Positions 25,810-35,281 of a DNA stretch of 45,871 nucleotides are shown in pieces. How positions within the stretch are numbered: position 1 is the stretch's first letter; every line of letters begins with the position of its first letter. The position numbers and the translations under genes were made by a program. Origin of the DNA: Pseudomonadota bacterium. Its GTDB lineage: Bacteria > Chloroflexota > UBA6077 > JAJPHF01. The stretch is taken from contig JAJPHF010000030.1 of NCBI GenBank assembly GCA_021325365.1, positions 1-45,871 on the forward strand. Reading direction: 5' to 3'. Under the pieces are notes generated by a model that ran no database searches, had not been told where the DNA came from, and worked only from the letters and a program-made list of their open reading frames with translations.

Positions 25810-26421
25810 TCACGCCGGCTCGCCGACCAGCAAAGCCACTGGACAGTCGCGCAGAAGCCCGCCCAGAGGCAGCGCCAGGTCGGCCGCGCCGTCCGGCGGC
25901 TCGGCCGCCGCATCAACGTTAGCGCCGCTGAGCGCGTTCCGCCAGCGCCGCGGCGCGCCCGCCGGGAGCAATAGGCGCGTGTCGCCCCAGACCGTGTCGC
26001 CGAGCGGGAGGCGCAGGGGCGGCAGAGTGTCGGCCGCGCCCCCCTGGTCGGTGGCGGGGCCGCCTTGCCCGCCACCGATCGTTGCGGCCAGGCGGGCGGG
26101 CAGCCGCGGCGCCACGGCCAGCGCCCAGCTGGCACCGCGGCGGCGCCCAAAGGCGCAGACGTGGTCCCCCCGCGCGCCGGCCGCCGCCAGCGGCAGGTAG
26201 TCCCCGTCGGCGAACAGCGCGGCGTGGCGGCGCCGGCAGTCGAGCGCGCGCGCGGTGAGGTACAGCTTGATTCGTCCGTCCTCCCAGTGCGCCAGCAGGC
26301 CGCGCAGCAGCCCCGTACGGTCCGCGGACTCCTGCTCGTCCAACGCCGCGAGCAGCCGCCCGCGCGCCGCGAAGTCCACCGGACGACGGTTGTCGGGGTC
26401 CACGAGACTGAAGTCCCACAG
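25810..26421 (-). pseudogene. treY: C-terminal part of treY, cut off by an in-frame TAG
   Basis: This stretch lies in the same frame as the upstream treY fragment and directly follows its TAG (26424-26422). It encodes LWDFSLVDPDNRRPVDF and ~200 further residues, matching the normal TreY C-terminal beta-domain. The first Met (26403) is inside a conserved motif and has no ribosome-binding site, so independent translation is unlikely. It would be produced only by readthrough. The frame after the stop is otherwise open and conserved, which points to a recent mutation, readthrough, or a base-call error. It converges on the GT4 gene with 16 bases between stops and no visible terminator. Confidence 0.8.
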
Positions 26422-28830
26422 CTACGTGCCCTGGTAGAAGTCGGGCACACCCGGCGCCGCGATCTTTAACAAGACCTGGCTGAGCCCGTTCAGGGCGCCA
26501 TAGAAGGCCACCACCCGCTGGAAGGCGAGAAAATCGGCCAAGAACGGACTGCCGTCCGCCGGCGCGAGAATCGCCCCCGCGAAGCCCGTCAGGGCGTCCT
26601 CGTACGCGCCATCGGGATGCAGCCAGCTCGTGTGCGTTTTCGCCTCGCGCGACGCCTTCACGAGATAGGCGCGCAGGCGCTCCTTGAAGCTCGGCACCTC
26701 CGCCTCGTGTAGCGGCCAGGCGCCGAGCAGCGTCTGATACAGCAATAGCTCGGCGCTCCCATCCGGCACCGACTGGCCGTGAACGGTCGGCTGCAGCGGT
26801 CGATTCCACGCGTGCCACCGCTCCAACCGCGTCGCCCACAGCCCCGGCAGCTCGGAGAGCACCGCCAGCCGCGCCCGCACGTCCTCGCTGCGCTTCGTGT
26901 CGTGCGTCGAGGTGGCATTGAGGGTGTGCGGCCAGGCCCGCCGACGCGCGGCGTTCCAGCCGTGGAAGCTCGCGACCGGGTCTGGCGGCTCGCCGACTGC
27001 CGCCCCATCGGCGCCGCCTGCGCGCTCCGGCTCGCTGCCCACCTCGTTGAGCGCCAGGAAGCGCGTGTAGACGTAGAGCGCCGTGTCCTCGACGCCCTTG
27101 GCGGCGATCGGCCCGGTAAACTGTTGCCAGCGCATCGTGAAGCGCAGCCAGGCCAGCCGGTCCGCCTCGGCCAGGTAGCTGGGCGTCTCCAGCAGCAGCA
27201 CCCGGCGCAAGAACCCGAGCGCCGCCCCATTGTCTGGTTGGCGCTCGCGGGCCGCCGCAACCGCCTGCTCCACGTACCCGCGGTCCCGAGGGGCAACGGC
27301 GAAGTCGCGAGTGTAGGTGCGGTAGACGGGAAACTGCGCCGTGACCTCCACCAGCGCGCGCTCCAGCTCGGTCACGGTCAGGTCGCGCGCGTGGCGATCG
27401 CGGCTCGCCAGCTCGCTCAGACGCGTGGCGAGCGCACTCACGTCGCCGGCGAACAGATCGGCCATGACCTTCAGCTTCTGCTCGTAGGCGATCGCGCAAA
27501 AGTCCGCGGGCTGGCCGGTCAAGCGCGTCCACAGCGCGTCGAGCGTGGGGTCGGCCGCGGGATCGACCAGCAGTCCGAGCACGGCCCGCGCGAACTCATA
27601 GCCCGTGGTGCCCGCCACCGGCCACTCCCGCGGCAGCTCCTCCTCGCCCGTCAAGATCTTCTCGACGACGACGTAACGACCTACCCCCCCGGTCCCCCTC
27701 CCGATGTGAGAAGGGGGAGTGGACGAAGCCGGGGAGGCCCCCCCCTTCCTTGATAGGGAAGGGGGGCCGGGGGGGTTAGGTCCCTCCCCCAGCGCCGCTT
27801 GCAGCCGCTGCAGGTACACCTGCGGGTCGGCCAGGCCGTCGACGTGGTCCACGCGCAGTCCGGTGACCTGTCCGTCCGCCACGAGCCGTAGCACACGCGC
27901 GTGAGTCGCGGCGAAGACCCGCTCGTCCTCGACCCGCATCGCGACGAGATCGCTCACGTCGAAGAAGCGCCGGTAGTTGATCTCGGGGCTCGCCACCCGC
28001 CAGTACGCCAGCCGATACGTCTGCTCGCCCAGCAGGCGGTCCAGCGCGTCGAAGCTGCGCGGCTCGCCCTTCCGACCGTTGTAGGCTTGCACGGCCTCGT
28101 CCACGCAACGGCGCACCAGCGCGTGGTCCTGGTAGAGCTGCCAGAGTGCCTCGGCCGCCGCCCGGAACTGCTCGGTCGTGCCCACGGCTAGCCGCTCCAG
28201 ATCGCCGACGACGCGCTCCACCGCCGCGGCCGCGGCGGGGTCCGGGGCGAGCGCGTCCAGACACGCCGGCAGGACGGGGCCGAAGACCCGGCCGTATGAG
28301 CGGGCCGCGACGGGCAGCCGCCAGTCGTAATAGCGGACCGCCAGGCGCCCGTCCTCGTAAACGAGCCCTAGCTCCCCGTTTTCCAGCACCTCGCCGTAGT
28401 GCGCGCCCAGAATGGGCAGCAGCACGCGGTTCTCCAGCCCCGGTCGGGCGGTCTGCCAGGCAATGTCGAAGAACGGCGCGTAGGGCGAGACCGGCCCGTT
28501 CTGCAGGACGTCGCGCCACCAGGGGTTCTCCAGGCTCGCCGCGGTGTGGTTGGGCACGATGTCGAGCAGCAGGCCCATCCCGCGTTCGCGTACCGCTGCC
28601 GCCAGAGCGAGGAACGCCGACTCGCCGCCCAGCTCGTCGCTGATGCGCGTCGGGTCGACCACGTCGTAGCCGTGCGCGCTGCCGCGGCGCGCGGTCATGA
28701 CCGGCGACAGATACAGGTCCGAGACCCCGAGCGCGTCCAGATACGGGACGAGGGCCCGCGCGTCCTCGAAGCGAAAGTCCGCGTTGAGCTGGAGGCGATA
28801 CGTGCTACCGGGCACCCGCTCGGCCGCCAT
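26422..28830 (-). CDS. treY: Malto-oligosyltrehalose synthase (GH13), truncated by a premature TAG
   Basis: TreY turns the reducing end of maltodextrin into a trehalosyl unit by intramolecular transglycosylation. The readable 802 residues carry all catalytic regions: DIVPNH (90-95), nucleophile D328 in LRVDHVDGL, acid/base E390 in VVVEKIL, and NATSTHDTKRSEDV with the third acidic residue. The sequence stops at GVPDFYQGT-TAG, where the family has GTELW. The next codons (25810-26421) continue the protein in frame. Residues ~349-384 are an extra segment encoded by a palindromic repeat. The gene starts immediately after the GH57 stop (TAGATG). Loss of the ~200-residue C-terminal domain would probably impair folding. 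Confidence 0.92.
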   Translation of the reverse strand: MAAERVPGSTYRLQLNADFRFEDARALVPYLDALGVSDLYLSPVMTARRGSAHGYDVVDPTRISDELGGESAFLALAAAVRERGMGLLLDIVPNHTAASLENPWWRDVLQNGPVSPYAPFFDIAWQTARPGLENRVLLPILGAHYGEVLENGELGLVYEDGRLAVRYYDWRLPVAARSYGRVFGPVLPACLDALAPDPAAAAAVERVVGDLERLAVGTTEQFRAAAEALWQLYQDHALVRRCVDEAVQAYNGRKGEPRSFDALDRLLGEQTYRLAYWRVASPEINYRRFFDVSDLVAMRVEDERVFAATHARVLRLVADGQVTGLRVDHVDGLADPQVYLQRLQAALGEGPNPPGPPSLSRKGGASPASSTPPSHIGRGTGGVGRYVVVEKILTGEEELPREWPVAGTTGYEFARAVLGLLVDPAADPTLDALWTRLTGQPADFCAIAYEQKLKVMADLFAGDVSALATRLSELASRDRHARDLTVTELERALVEVTAQFPVYRTYTRDFAVAPRDRGYVEQAVAAARERQPDNGAALGFLRRVLLLETPSYLAEADRLAWLRFTMRWQQFTGPIAAKGVEDTALYVYTRFLALNEVGSEPERAGGADGAAVGEPPDPVASFHGWNAARRRAWPHTLNATSTHDTKRSEDVRARLAVLSELPGLWATRLERWHAWNRPLQPTVHGQSVPDGSAELLLYQTLLGAWPLHEAEVPSFKERLRAYLVKASREAKTHTSWLHPDGAYEDALTGFAGAILAPADGSPFLADFLAFQRVVAFYGALNGLSQVLLKIAAPGVPDFYQGT
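27679..27786 (-). repeat. In-frame palindromic repeat insertion in treY (~36 codons)
   Basis: Two GC-rich palindromes lie about 48 bases apart: CCCCCCTTCC/GGAAGGGGGG at 27740-27749 and 27757-27766, and CCCCCT/AGGGGG at 27694-27699 and 27712-27717. On the coding strand the second reads ACTCCCCCTTCT...GGGAGGGGG, resembling the intergenic repeats. It encodes residues ~349-384 (Pro/Gly/Ser-rich), between the conserved LQAALGE and RYVVVEKIL segments. The length is a multiple of three and contains no stop. Confidence 0.75.
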
Positions 28831-31257
28831 CTAGTTGATCCGCACGCCCAAGTGCTCGGCCACGGCCCGGAACCGCCGTACCCAGGTCACGGCGTCGACG
28901 TCCTGCTGCTCGGCCCGCCCGCGGAAGAACGGATAGCTCGTTTGGAGCATCTCGTAGACCACGTTCTGGGGCGTCCACAGCTTCACCTCAAATGGCAAGG
29001 CGCGGGCCACGGCGACCATCTGCTCGAACCGCTCCAGCCGGCCGAGGTCGGCCGGCCGCGCGGCGAGCGCCTCCGCCAGCGCGTCCAGCGTGCGCTCCAG
29101 CGTGTACGCCAGGCCGGTCGCGTCGAGGTCCAGGTGCCAGGTGCGGACCGTCTTGAGCAGCCGCTCGACGTGCTCGACCTCCGCGTCGTCGCGGAAGTCG
29201 CGGGCCAGATCGGCGTTCACCACGAACTCCGCCGCCGTGTGCAGCGCGCGGGGCAGGGGCACGCCGAGATCGGTGATGAAGCGCATCAGCGGCACGTGGT
29301 GCTCGTACAGCTGGCGGTACACCGAATCGGCCTCGGCCAGGGTGGAATCGAGAATGCGACGCAGGATGTGCCGCTGCTCGTCGCGGAACAGCGACCGCAG
29401 GGAGTAAGAGGGCGTCCCGAAGTGCTTGTCCAGCAGCCGCAGGACAGCGGGAAAGTCGGCGCGGCTGAACGGCTCCGTCAGCTCGGCGACGAGCGCCTCG
29501 TAGCTCGCATCGTCGCGGAACGCCCGCACGCCCCCGTTCAGGTTGTGGTCCCCGAAGTGCAGCACCCCGAAGCTGAGCCGCGCCGACTCCCAGGTCACGC
29601 GCGAACGGATCGTGGCGCGCCCTACCAGGAGGTTCGCGCGCCCCGCCTCGAAGCGCTCGTAATCCTCGCGGTCAGCCGTGTAGCCGTAGATCTGCGCCTG
29701 CTTTGGATACGGCTCGAAGAGTGAGCTGATCGCGTAGTGTGCGCCGACCTTTTCGAGATCGACGCGCGCGGGCGCCACAAGCTTCTCGTAGACGTGCCGC
29801 CCGTCGCGCAGCTCGGGCAGGTTGCTGGGGGCGCGCGCGAGCAGGTCGAGAAAGTGCGGCTCGAGATTGTCCCCGAATAGCTCGTCGGCGAGCTGGATCG
29901 CCCGGGCGGCGTACTGGAGAATCTGGACCGGCTCCAGCCCCGATAGCTCGTCGAAGAACCAGCCGCAGCTCGTGTACATCAGCATGGCGTGGCGCTGTAG
30001 CTCCAGCAGCTTCAGGACGGCGACCTTGTCCGCCTCGTGCAAGGGTCGCCGGGCGTGACGCGCCAGGAACGCCTCGACGTTCGCCACCGAGCGGTCGAGC
30101 ACGACGGCGATGTAGTCGTCGCGGGCCTGCCAGGGGTCGACGAGAAATTGACGGGCCACCTCGTCGAAGCGCGGCGCTAGCTCGTCGCGCAGCCAGTCCA
30201 GCGCCTCCCGTAGCGGCCCGCGCCACAGCTGGGTCCAGCTTGGGCCACCGCCCGTGTTGCAGCCGCAGTTGCTCCGCCACCGCTCGATACCGTGGGCGCA
30301 GCTCCACGAGCTGTTCTCGTTGAGCTGCACCTCCTGCGTCGGTGCGACGAGGTCCAGGTATTGGCCGTAGTTGGTGATCCGCGCGAGCCGCTGGCGCTCG
30401 ATATAGTCCAGCGCGTAGGCTAGCGCCATGTCGCCGTGGCGATGATGGTGGCCGTAGCTCTCGCCGTCGGTAGCGATGTGGACGAGCTGCGGCCCGGGCC
30501 GCTGGTCCTCAAAGCCGGTCATTAGTCGGTGGGCGAAGTACTCGCCGTTCGATAGCAGGCCCTCGAAGGCGACCGCCCGGGAGATGGGGCCGTCATAGAA
30601 GAACAGGGTGATGGCGCGCGCCGTGCCGGGCAGGCGCAGTAGGTACGGTATCCTCGGGTCGATGCCGCCAGAGCCGACGTCCTGCCAGCTGGCCCCGCCG
30701 ATGGGCCGCACGCGCCGCGCCTGCGACGGTGCGAGGATGGTGAACCGGATATCGTGTTCCGCCAGGACCGCGAGTGACTCGACGTCCACGGCCGTCTCGG
30801 GCAGCCACATCCCCTCGGGGCGTCGCCCGAAGCGGTACTCGAAGTCGCGGATGCCCCAGCGCACCTGCGTACACTTGTCGCGGTAGTTGGCCAGTGGCAG
30901 GATGACGTGATTGTAGGCCTGGGCGATTGCGGACCCATGCCCGCCGAACCGCTCGCGGCTCTCGGCATCGGCCGCCAGGATCTCGTGGTAGACGCCCGGC
31001 GCCTTCTCGGCCATCCACTGGAGCAAAGTCGGTCCGAAGTTGAAGCTGATCTGAGCGTAGTTGTTGACGAGCTTCACGATCCGGCCGCGGTCGTCGAGGA
31101 TCCGCGACGCCGAGTTCGGCGCGTAGCACTCGGCGGTGATCCGCTCGTTCCAGTCGTGGTAGGGGTACGCGGAGTCCTGTAGCTCGATCGCCTCCAGCCA
31201 GGGGTTCTCGCGCGGCGGCTGGTAAAAGTGGCCATGCACGCAAACGTAGCGGTCCAT
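28831..31257 (-). CDS. GH57 family glycoside hydrolase with DUF3536 (alpha-glucan-active)
   Basis: 808-residue protein of the DUF3536 branch of glycoside hydrolase family 57. The N-terminal HGHFYQPPRENPW motif is the GH57 start. RRPEGMWLPETAVD contains the likely nucleophile E154, and HIATDGESYGHH the likely acid/base D264. The C-terminal half (~300-808) is mainly helical and includes the DUF3536 region. Relatives act on alpha-1,4-glucans, but this branch has little biochemical characterisation. The gene lies between treZ and treY, with its stop abutting the treY start. It probably debranches, transfers or trims glucan before TreY; that role is inferred from position. Confidence 0.88.
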   Translation of the reverse strand: MDRYVCVHGHFYQPPRENPWLEAIELQDSAYPYHDWNERITAECYAPNSASRILDDRGRIVKLVNNYAQISFNFGPTLLQWMAEKAPGVYHEILAADAESRERFGGHGSAIAQAYNHVILPLANYRDKCTQVRWGIRDFEYRFGRRPEGMWLPETAVDVESLAVLAEHDIRFTILAPSQARRVRPIGGASWQDVGSGGIDPRIPYLLRLPGTARAITLFFYDGPISRAVAFEGLLSNGEYFAHRLMTGFEDQRPGPQLVHIATDGESYGHHHRHGDMALAYALDYIERQRLARITNYGQYLDLVAPTQEVQLNENSSWSCAHGIERWRSNCGCNTGGGPSWTQLWRGPLREALDWLRDELAPRFDEVARQFLVDPWQARDDYIAVVLDRSVANVEAFLARHARRPLHEADKVAVLKLLELQRHAMLMYTSCGWFFDELSGLEPVQILQYAARAIQLADELFGDNLEPHFLDLLARAPSNLPELRDGRHVYEKLVAPARVDLEKVGAHYAISSLFEPYPKQAQIYGYTADREDYERFEAGRANLLVGRATIRSRVTWESARLSFGVLHFGDHNLNGGVRAFRDDASYEALVAELTEPFSRADFPAVLRLLDKHFGTPSYSLRSLFRDEQRHILRRILDSTLAEADSVYRQLYEHHVPLMRFITDLGVPLPRALHTAAEFVVNADLARDFRDDAEVEHVERLLKTVRTWHLDLDATGLAYTLERTLDALAEALAARPADLGRLERFEQMVAVARALPFEVKLWTPQNVVYEMLQTSYPFFRGRAEQQDVDAVTWVRRFRAVAEHLGVRIN

Positions 31258-31339
31258 CGTGCTCCATAGCGCGGGGACTGGAGGAGGCGAGCCGCCGGCT
31301 GGCGACCGACGCGCCGATCTGTTCGCCTAACTATAGTGC

Positions 31340-33310
31340 TTATTCGGCCACGCGCGCGTACAGGGCGACCGACGACGGGCTGACCAGCAGGCGCAGCGAG
31401 CCGGGGGCGTCGACCGCGTCGGGCAACGTGCTCCCGGCACCCAGCCAGCGCGCCTCAGTGCTGTCGAGCCGCTTCGTCCAGCGCCCGGGCGGCAACGCCA
31501 GGTCGACGGCACAGGGCGCCTCGCTGAAACAGAAGATGACGCACGCTTCGTCCCCCTCGGCCTCGGCATCACGGCGGACCTCCGCCCGCCAATCGGGGGA
31601 GGCGTGAGACTCTCCCCCCGCCCCCCAATTCTGCGGAGAGCCCGAGGGCGGCGTGCGACGGTGTACGAACAGGATGTCGGCGGGCGCCAGGACGCGGGCC
31701 TCGACCTGGTCCTTGTCGAGCGCGGCCAGCGCGGGCAGCGCGCGGCGCAGGCGCAGCAGCTCCCGGTACAGCTCGCGCAGCGCGCGGTGCTGGCCGCGCT
31801 CCGCCAGATCGTGCTGCAGCTTGGACGCCGCGAAGGTAGCGGGGTCCTGCGGGTCGGGCACCTCGCCGCCCCAGGCAAAGGCGGCGAACTCCGCGCGGCG
31901 GCCGATGCGCACGGCCTCCACCAGCCCGGGATCGCCGTGGCTCGTGAAGTAGAGGAAGGGGTGGGTCTCCCCATATTCCTCGCCCATGAACAGCAGCGGC
32001 AGGAACGGCGCGAGCAGGACCACCCCGGCGGCTAGCTTCAGGCGATCGAAGGACACGAGCTGGGCCAGGCGCTCGCCCCGCGCGCGGTTGCCTACCTGGT
32101 CGTGGTTCTGCGCGCAGACCACGAGCTGGTCGCCCCGCACCAGTCGCGGCGAGTTGCCGTGCCGCCGCTCGCGGTGCGCCGAATACTCGCCCGCGTAGAC
32201 AAAGCCTCGCTCGTACGCGCGCGCCAAATGCTTTAGAGTGCCAAAGTCCGAGTAATAGCCGCTGCGCTCGCCGGTCAGGAGACTGTGCAGCGCGTGGTGC
32301 AGGTCGTCGCTCCATTGGCCGTCCAGCCCATAGCCGCCAATCGTCGGCGACAGCACCAGCCGCGCGTCGTTGAGATCGCTTTCGGCAATCACCTGCACCC
32401 GCCGTCCCAGTCGCTCGCCCTGCGCGTGGACGGCGGCGGCAAGCTCCTGCAAGAAGGGGACCGCCGACTTGTCGGCCATCGCGTGGACCGCATCCAGGCG
32501 AAAGCCGTCCACGTGGTAGGCGGTCAGGAAGTACAGCGCCTGCTCGATGAAGTAGCGGCGCACCTCGTCGCTCTGCGGCCCGTCGAAGTTGAGCGCGAGG
32601 CCCCAGGGTGTGCGGTAGCGGTCGGTGAAGTACGGGCCGTACTGATCCAGATAGTTGCCCTCCGGCCCCAGGTGGTTGTAGACCACGTCGACGAACACGC
32701 CGAGCCCACGCGCGTGACAGGCGTCCACCAGTCGCTGCAACCCCTCCGGCCCGCCGTAGGAGTCCTGTACGGCATAGGGATAGACGCCGTCGTAGCCCCA
32801 GTTGCGCTCGCCCGGAAACTGGGCGATGGGCATCAGCTCGATCGCCGTCACCCCCAGCTCGCGCAGGCCGTCCAGGTAGGGGATCACGCCGTCGAAGGTG
32901 CCCTCCGGACTGAACGTGCCGACGTGTAGCTCGTAGAACACGAGGTCCGGCTGTGCCAGGCCCGGCCAGCCCGCGTCCGTCCAGGGAAACGCCGCCGGGT
33001 CCACCACGGCGGACGGGCCGTGGACTCCCTGCGGCTGCGACCGCGACGCCGGGTCCGGCAGCTCGCGCCGGCCGTTCAGCACGTACTGGTACCGCGCGCC
33101 GGGGCCCACGTCGGGCACCACGGCGGCGAAGTAGCCGCGCGCTTCGGCGGCGAGCGGTACCCGCGCGCTGCGCGGCGCGACCAGATGGACGGCCACCGCC
33201 TCCGCTCGTGGCGCCCAGACGCGGAACGCCGTGTGCCCATCGTCGAGGTGGACGGCCCCCAGCCGCGCCGGCCCGGCGAACCGCGCCCGGCCGTCCTGCA
33301 CGGCGCTCAT
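31340..33310 (-). CDS. treZ: Malto-oligosyltrehalose trehalohydrolase (GH13)
   Basis: TreZ releases trehalose from the product of TreY. Length 656 residues from ATG 33310, which overlaps the glgB stop by four bases (ATGA). An N-terminal CBM48/E-set domain occupies ~15-110. The catalytic barrel has [12 protein letters not shown] (~208-219), nucleophile D273 in FRLDAVHAM, acid/base E310 in VIAESDLND and [13 protein letters not shown]-terminal beta-domain follows. Residues ~553-588 are an insertion made of palindromic repeat sequence between DILFVHRR and CVIFCFS. The next gene (GH57) begins 82 bases downstream. Confidence 0.95.
   Translation of the reverse strand: MSAVQDGRARFAGPARLGAVHLDDGHTAFRVWAPRAEAVAVHLVAPRSARVPLAAEARGYFAAVVPDVGPGARYQYVLNGRRELPDPASRSQPQGVHGPSAVVDPAAFPWTDAGWPGLAQPDLVFYELHVGTFSPEGTFDGVIPYLDGLRELGVTAIELMPIAQFPGERNWGYDGVYPYAVQDSYGGPEGLQRLVDACHARGLGVFVDVVYNHLGPEGNYLDQYGPYFTDRYRTPWGLALNFDGPQSDEVRRYFIEQALYFLTAYHVDGFRLDAVHAMADKSAVPFLQELAAAVHAQGERLGRRVQVIAESDLNDARLVLSPTIGGYGLDGQWSDDLHHALHSLLTGERSGYYSDFGTLKHLARAYERGFVYAGEYSAHRERRHGNSPRLVRGDQLVVCAQNHDQVGNRARGERLAQLVSFDRLKLAAGVVLLAPFLPLLFMGEEYGETHPFLYFTSHGDPGLVEAVRIGRRAEFAAFAWGGEVPDPQDPATFAASKLQHDLAERGQHRALRELYRELLRLRRALPALAALDKDQVEARVLAPADILFVHRRTPPSGSPQNWGAGGESHASPDWRAEVRRDAEAEGDEACVIFCFSEAPCAVDLALPPGRWTKRLDSTEARWLGAGSTLPDAVDAPGSLRLLVSPSSVALYARVAE
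31547..31654 (-). repeat. In-frame palindromic repeat insertion in treZ (~36 codons)
   Basis: Two related units each have a CCGCCCNCCAAT core, with the CCAAT at 31589-31593 and 31625-31629, exactly 36 bases (12 codons) apart. Flanking arms CCTCC/GGAGG and CTCTCC/GGAGAG can each form a hairpin. The segment encodes residues ~553-588 ([16 protein letters not shown]...), which break the C-terminal beta-domain between conserved strands. Confidence 0.6.
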
Positions 33311-35280
33311 CGGGCGGCTTCCGGACCGCGGAAGAACACGGCGCCCAGCGGCGGCAGCGTGAGGGGCAGCGAGTACAGCTGCCCATGCGATGGAATGGGG
33401 ATCGTCTCCACCTGCCCCCAGTTCCCCACGCCGCTGCCCCCGTAGTCCTCCGCATCGCTGTTCAGGATCTCGCGCCACACGCCGCGGCGCACGCCCACGC
33501 GGTAGCCGTAGCGCGGCACGGGCGTGAAGTTGAAGATGCCGAGGATCTCCGGGCCCGGCTCGCGCCCGCGCCGCAGGAAGGCGAACACGCTGTTGTCGGC
33601 GTCGTTCCCGATCACCCACTGGAAGCCCGCCGGGTCGAAGTCGAGCTGGTGCAGCGCCGGCTCCGCGCGGTAGACGCGGTTCAGGTCTTCCACCCACCGC
33701 TGCACGCCCAGGTGCGCCGGATATTCCAGCAGGTGCCAGTCCAGGCTAGCATCGTGCTGCCACTCCTGCCACTGGCCGAGCTCACCTCCCATGAACAGCA
33801 GCTTCTTGCCCGGCTGCGCCCACATGTAGCCCAGCAGCAGCCGCAGGTTCGCGAACTTCTGCCAGTCGTCGCCCGGCATCTTGCTCAGCAGCGCCCCCTT
33901 GCCGTGTACCACCTCGTCGTGCGACAGCGGCAGGACGAAGTTCTCGTTGAAGGCGTAGATCATGCGGAAGGTCAGCTCGTCGTGGTGGTAGCGCCGGTGG
34001 ACGGGGTCGTGGCTGATGTAGTCGAGCGTGTCGTGCATCCAGCCCATGTCCCACTTCATGCCGAACCCAAGTCCGCCCACGTAGATCGGCCGCGACACCA
34101 TCGGCCAGGCTGTGGACTCCTCGGCGATCGTCTGCACGTCCGGGTGGCGCTGGTAGACCGACTCGTTGAAGCGGCGCAGGAAGCTGATCGCCTCCAGGTT
34201 CTCGCGGCCGCCGTACTCGTTCGGGATCCACTCGCCCTGCTTCCGCGAGTAGTCCAGGTACAGCATCGACGCCACCGCGTCCACGCGCAGCCCGTCGACG
34301 TGGTACTCGTCCAGCCACAGGTGCGCGCTGCTCAGCAGGAAGCTGCGGACCTCGTTGCGGCCGTAGTTGAAGATGAAGCTGTTCCAGTCCGGGTGGAAGC
34401 CCTTCTGCGGGTCGGCGTGCTCGTAGAGGTGCGTGCCGTCGAAGTAGCCCAGCCCGTGCTCGTCGGTGGGGAAGTGCGACGGCACCCAGTCCAGGATCAC
34501 GCCGATGCCTCGCTGGTGCAGGTAGTCCACCAGGTACATGAAGTCTTGCGGCGTGCCGTAGCGGCTGGTAGGCGCGAAGTACCCGGTCGTCTGGTACCCC
34601 CACGAGCCGTAGAAGGGGTGCTCCATGAGCGGCAGGAACTCGACGTGCGTGAAGCCCAGCCGCTGACAGTAGTCGGCCAGGCGCGGCGCTAGCTCCCGGT
34701 AGGTGAGCCAGCGGTCGCCCTCCTCGGGCACGCGCATCCACGACCCGACGTGGACCTCGTAGATGGAGATCGGCGCATCCAGCGCGTTGCGCGCGCCGCG
34801 CTGCGCCAGCCACTCCGCGTCGCCCCACTTGTAGTCCAGGTCCCAGACGACGGACCCGGTGCGGGGCGGCACTTCGTCCAGCAGCGCGTAGGGGTCGGCC
34901 TTGTCGACCCGGTAGCCGTGGTACCGCGACTGGATGTAGTACTTGTAGACCGTGCCCCGCCCGACCCCCGGCACGAAGCCTTCCCAGATGCCCGACGCCC
35001 CCCGAGGCTGGAGCGGTTGGCTGGTCTTGTCCCAACCGTTGAAGTCGCCCATCACCGACACCCGCTCGGCGTTGGGTGCCCAGACGGCAAAGTACGTGCC
35101 CGCTACCCCTTGCACGACGAGCGGATGCGCCCCGAGCTTGGCGTACAGGTGGTAGTGGGAGCCCTCGTTGAACAGGTACAGGTCGTCGTCGCTGAGCAGC
35201 GTGACGGCCGGCAGCGCGGGCGGCGGTTGGCCGGCGAGCGGGCCCAGGCCGACGCTACTCCCGGTCGGCTCCTTGGTCAT
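33307..35280 (-). CDS. glgB: 1,4-alpha-glucan branching enzyme (GH13)
   Basis: GlgB introduces alpha-1,6 branches into glucan. Length 657 residues. An N-terminal CBM48 (~40-135, [23 protein letters not shown]) precedes the barrel: region [11 protein letters not shown] (~261-270), nucleophile D334 in LRVDAVASM, acid/base E387 in TIAEEST and the conserved [17 protein letters not shown]-terminal beta-sandwich follows. It lacks the extra N-terminal domain of enteric GlgB. GGGGGGAG precedes the ATG, one base after the malQ stop, and its end overlaps treZ by four bases, so it is part of the same transcript. Confidence 0.97.
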   Translation of the reverse strand: MTKEPTGSSVGLGPLAGQPPPALPAVTLLSDDDLYLFNEGSHYHLYAKLGAHPLVVQGVAGTYFAVWAPNAERVSVMGDFNGWDKTSQPLQPRGASGIWEGFVPGVGRGTVYKYYIQSRYHGYRVDKADPYALLDEVPPRTGSVVWDLDYKWGDAEWLAQRGARNALDAPISIYEVHVGSWMRVPEEGDRWLTYRELAPRLADYCQRLGFTHVEFLPLMEHPFYGSWGYQTTGYFAPTSRYGTPQDFMYLVDYLHQRGIGVILDWVPSHFPTDEHGLGYFDGTHLYEHADPQKGFHPDWNSFIFNYGRNEVRSFLLSSAHLWLDEYHVDGLRVDAVASMLYLDYSRKQGEWIPNEYGGRENLEAISFLRRFNESVYQRHPDVQTIAEESTAWPMVSRPIYVGGLGFGMKWDMGWMHDTLDYISHDPVHRRYHHDELTFRMIYAFNENFVLPLSHDEVVHGKGALLSKMPGDDWQKFANLRLLLGYMWAQPGKKLLFMGGELGQWQEWQHDASLDWHLLEYPAHLGVQRWVEDLNRVYRAEPALHQLDFDPAGFQWVIGNDADNSVFAFLRRGREPGPEILGIFNFTPVPRYGYRVGVRRGVWREILNSDAEDYGGSGVGNWGQVETIPIPSHGQLYSLPLTLPPLGAVFFRGPEAAR

Positions 35281-35281
35281 G

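Noticed and set aside
26422..26424. TAG in treY as pyrrolysine or a reassigned codon
   Set aside because: Pyrrolysine use is confined to a few enzyme families, and other genes in the window end in TAG normally (for example the RND pump and the GH57 gene), so genome-wide reassignment is unlikely.
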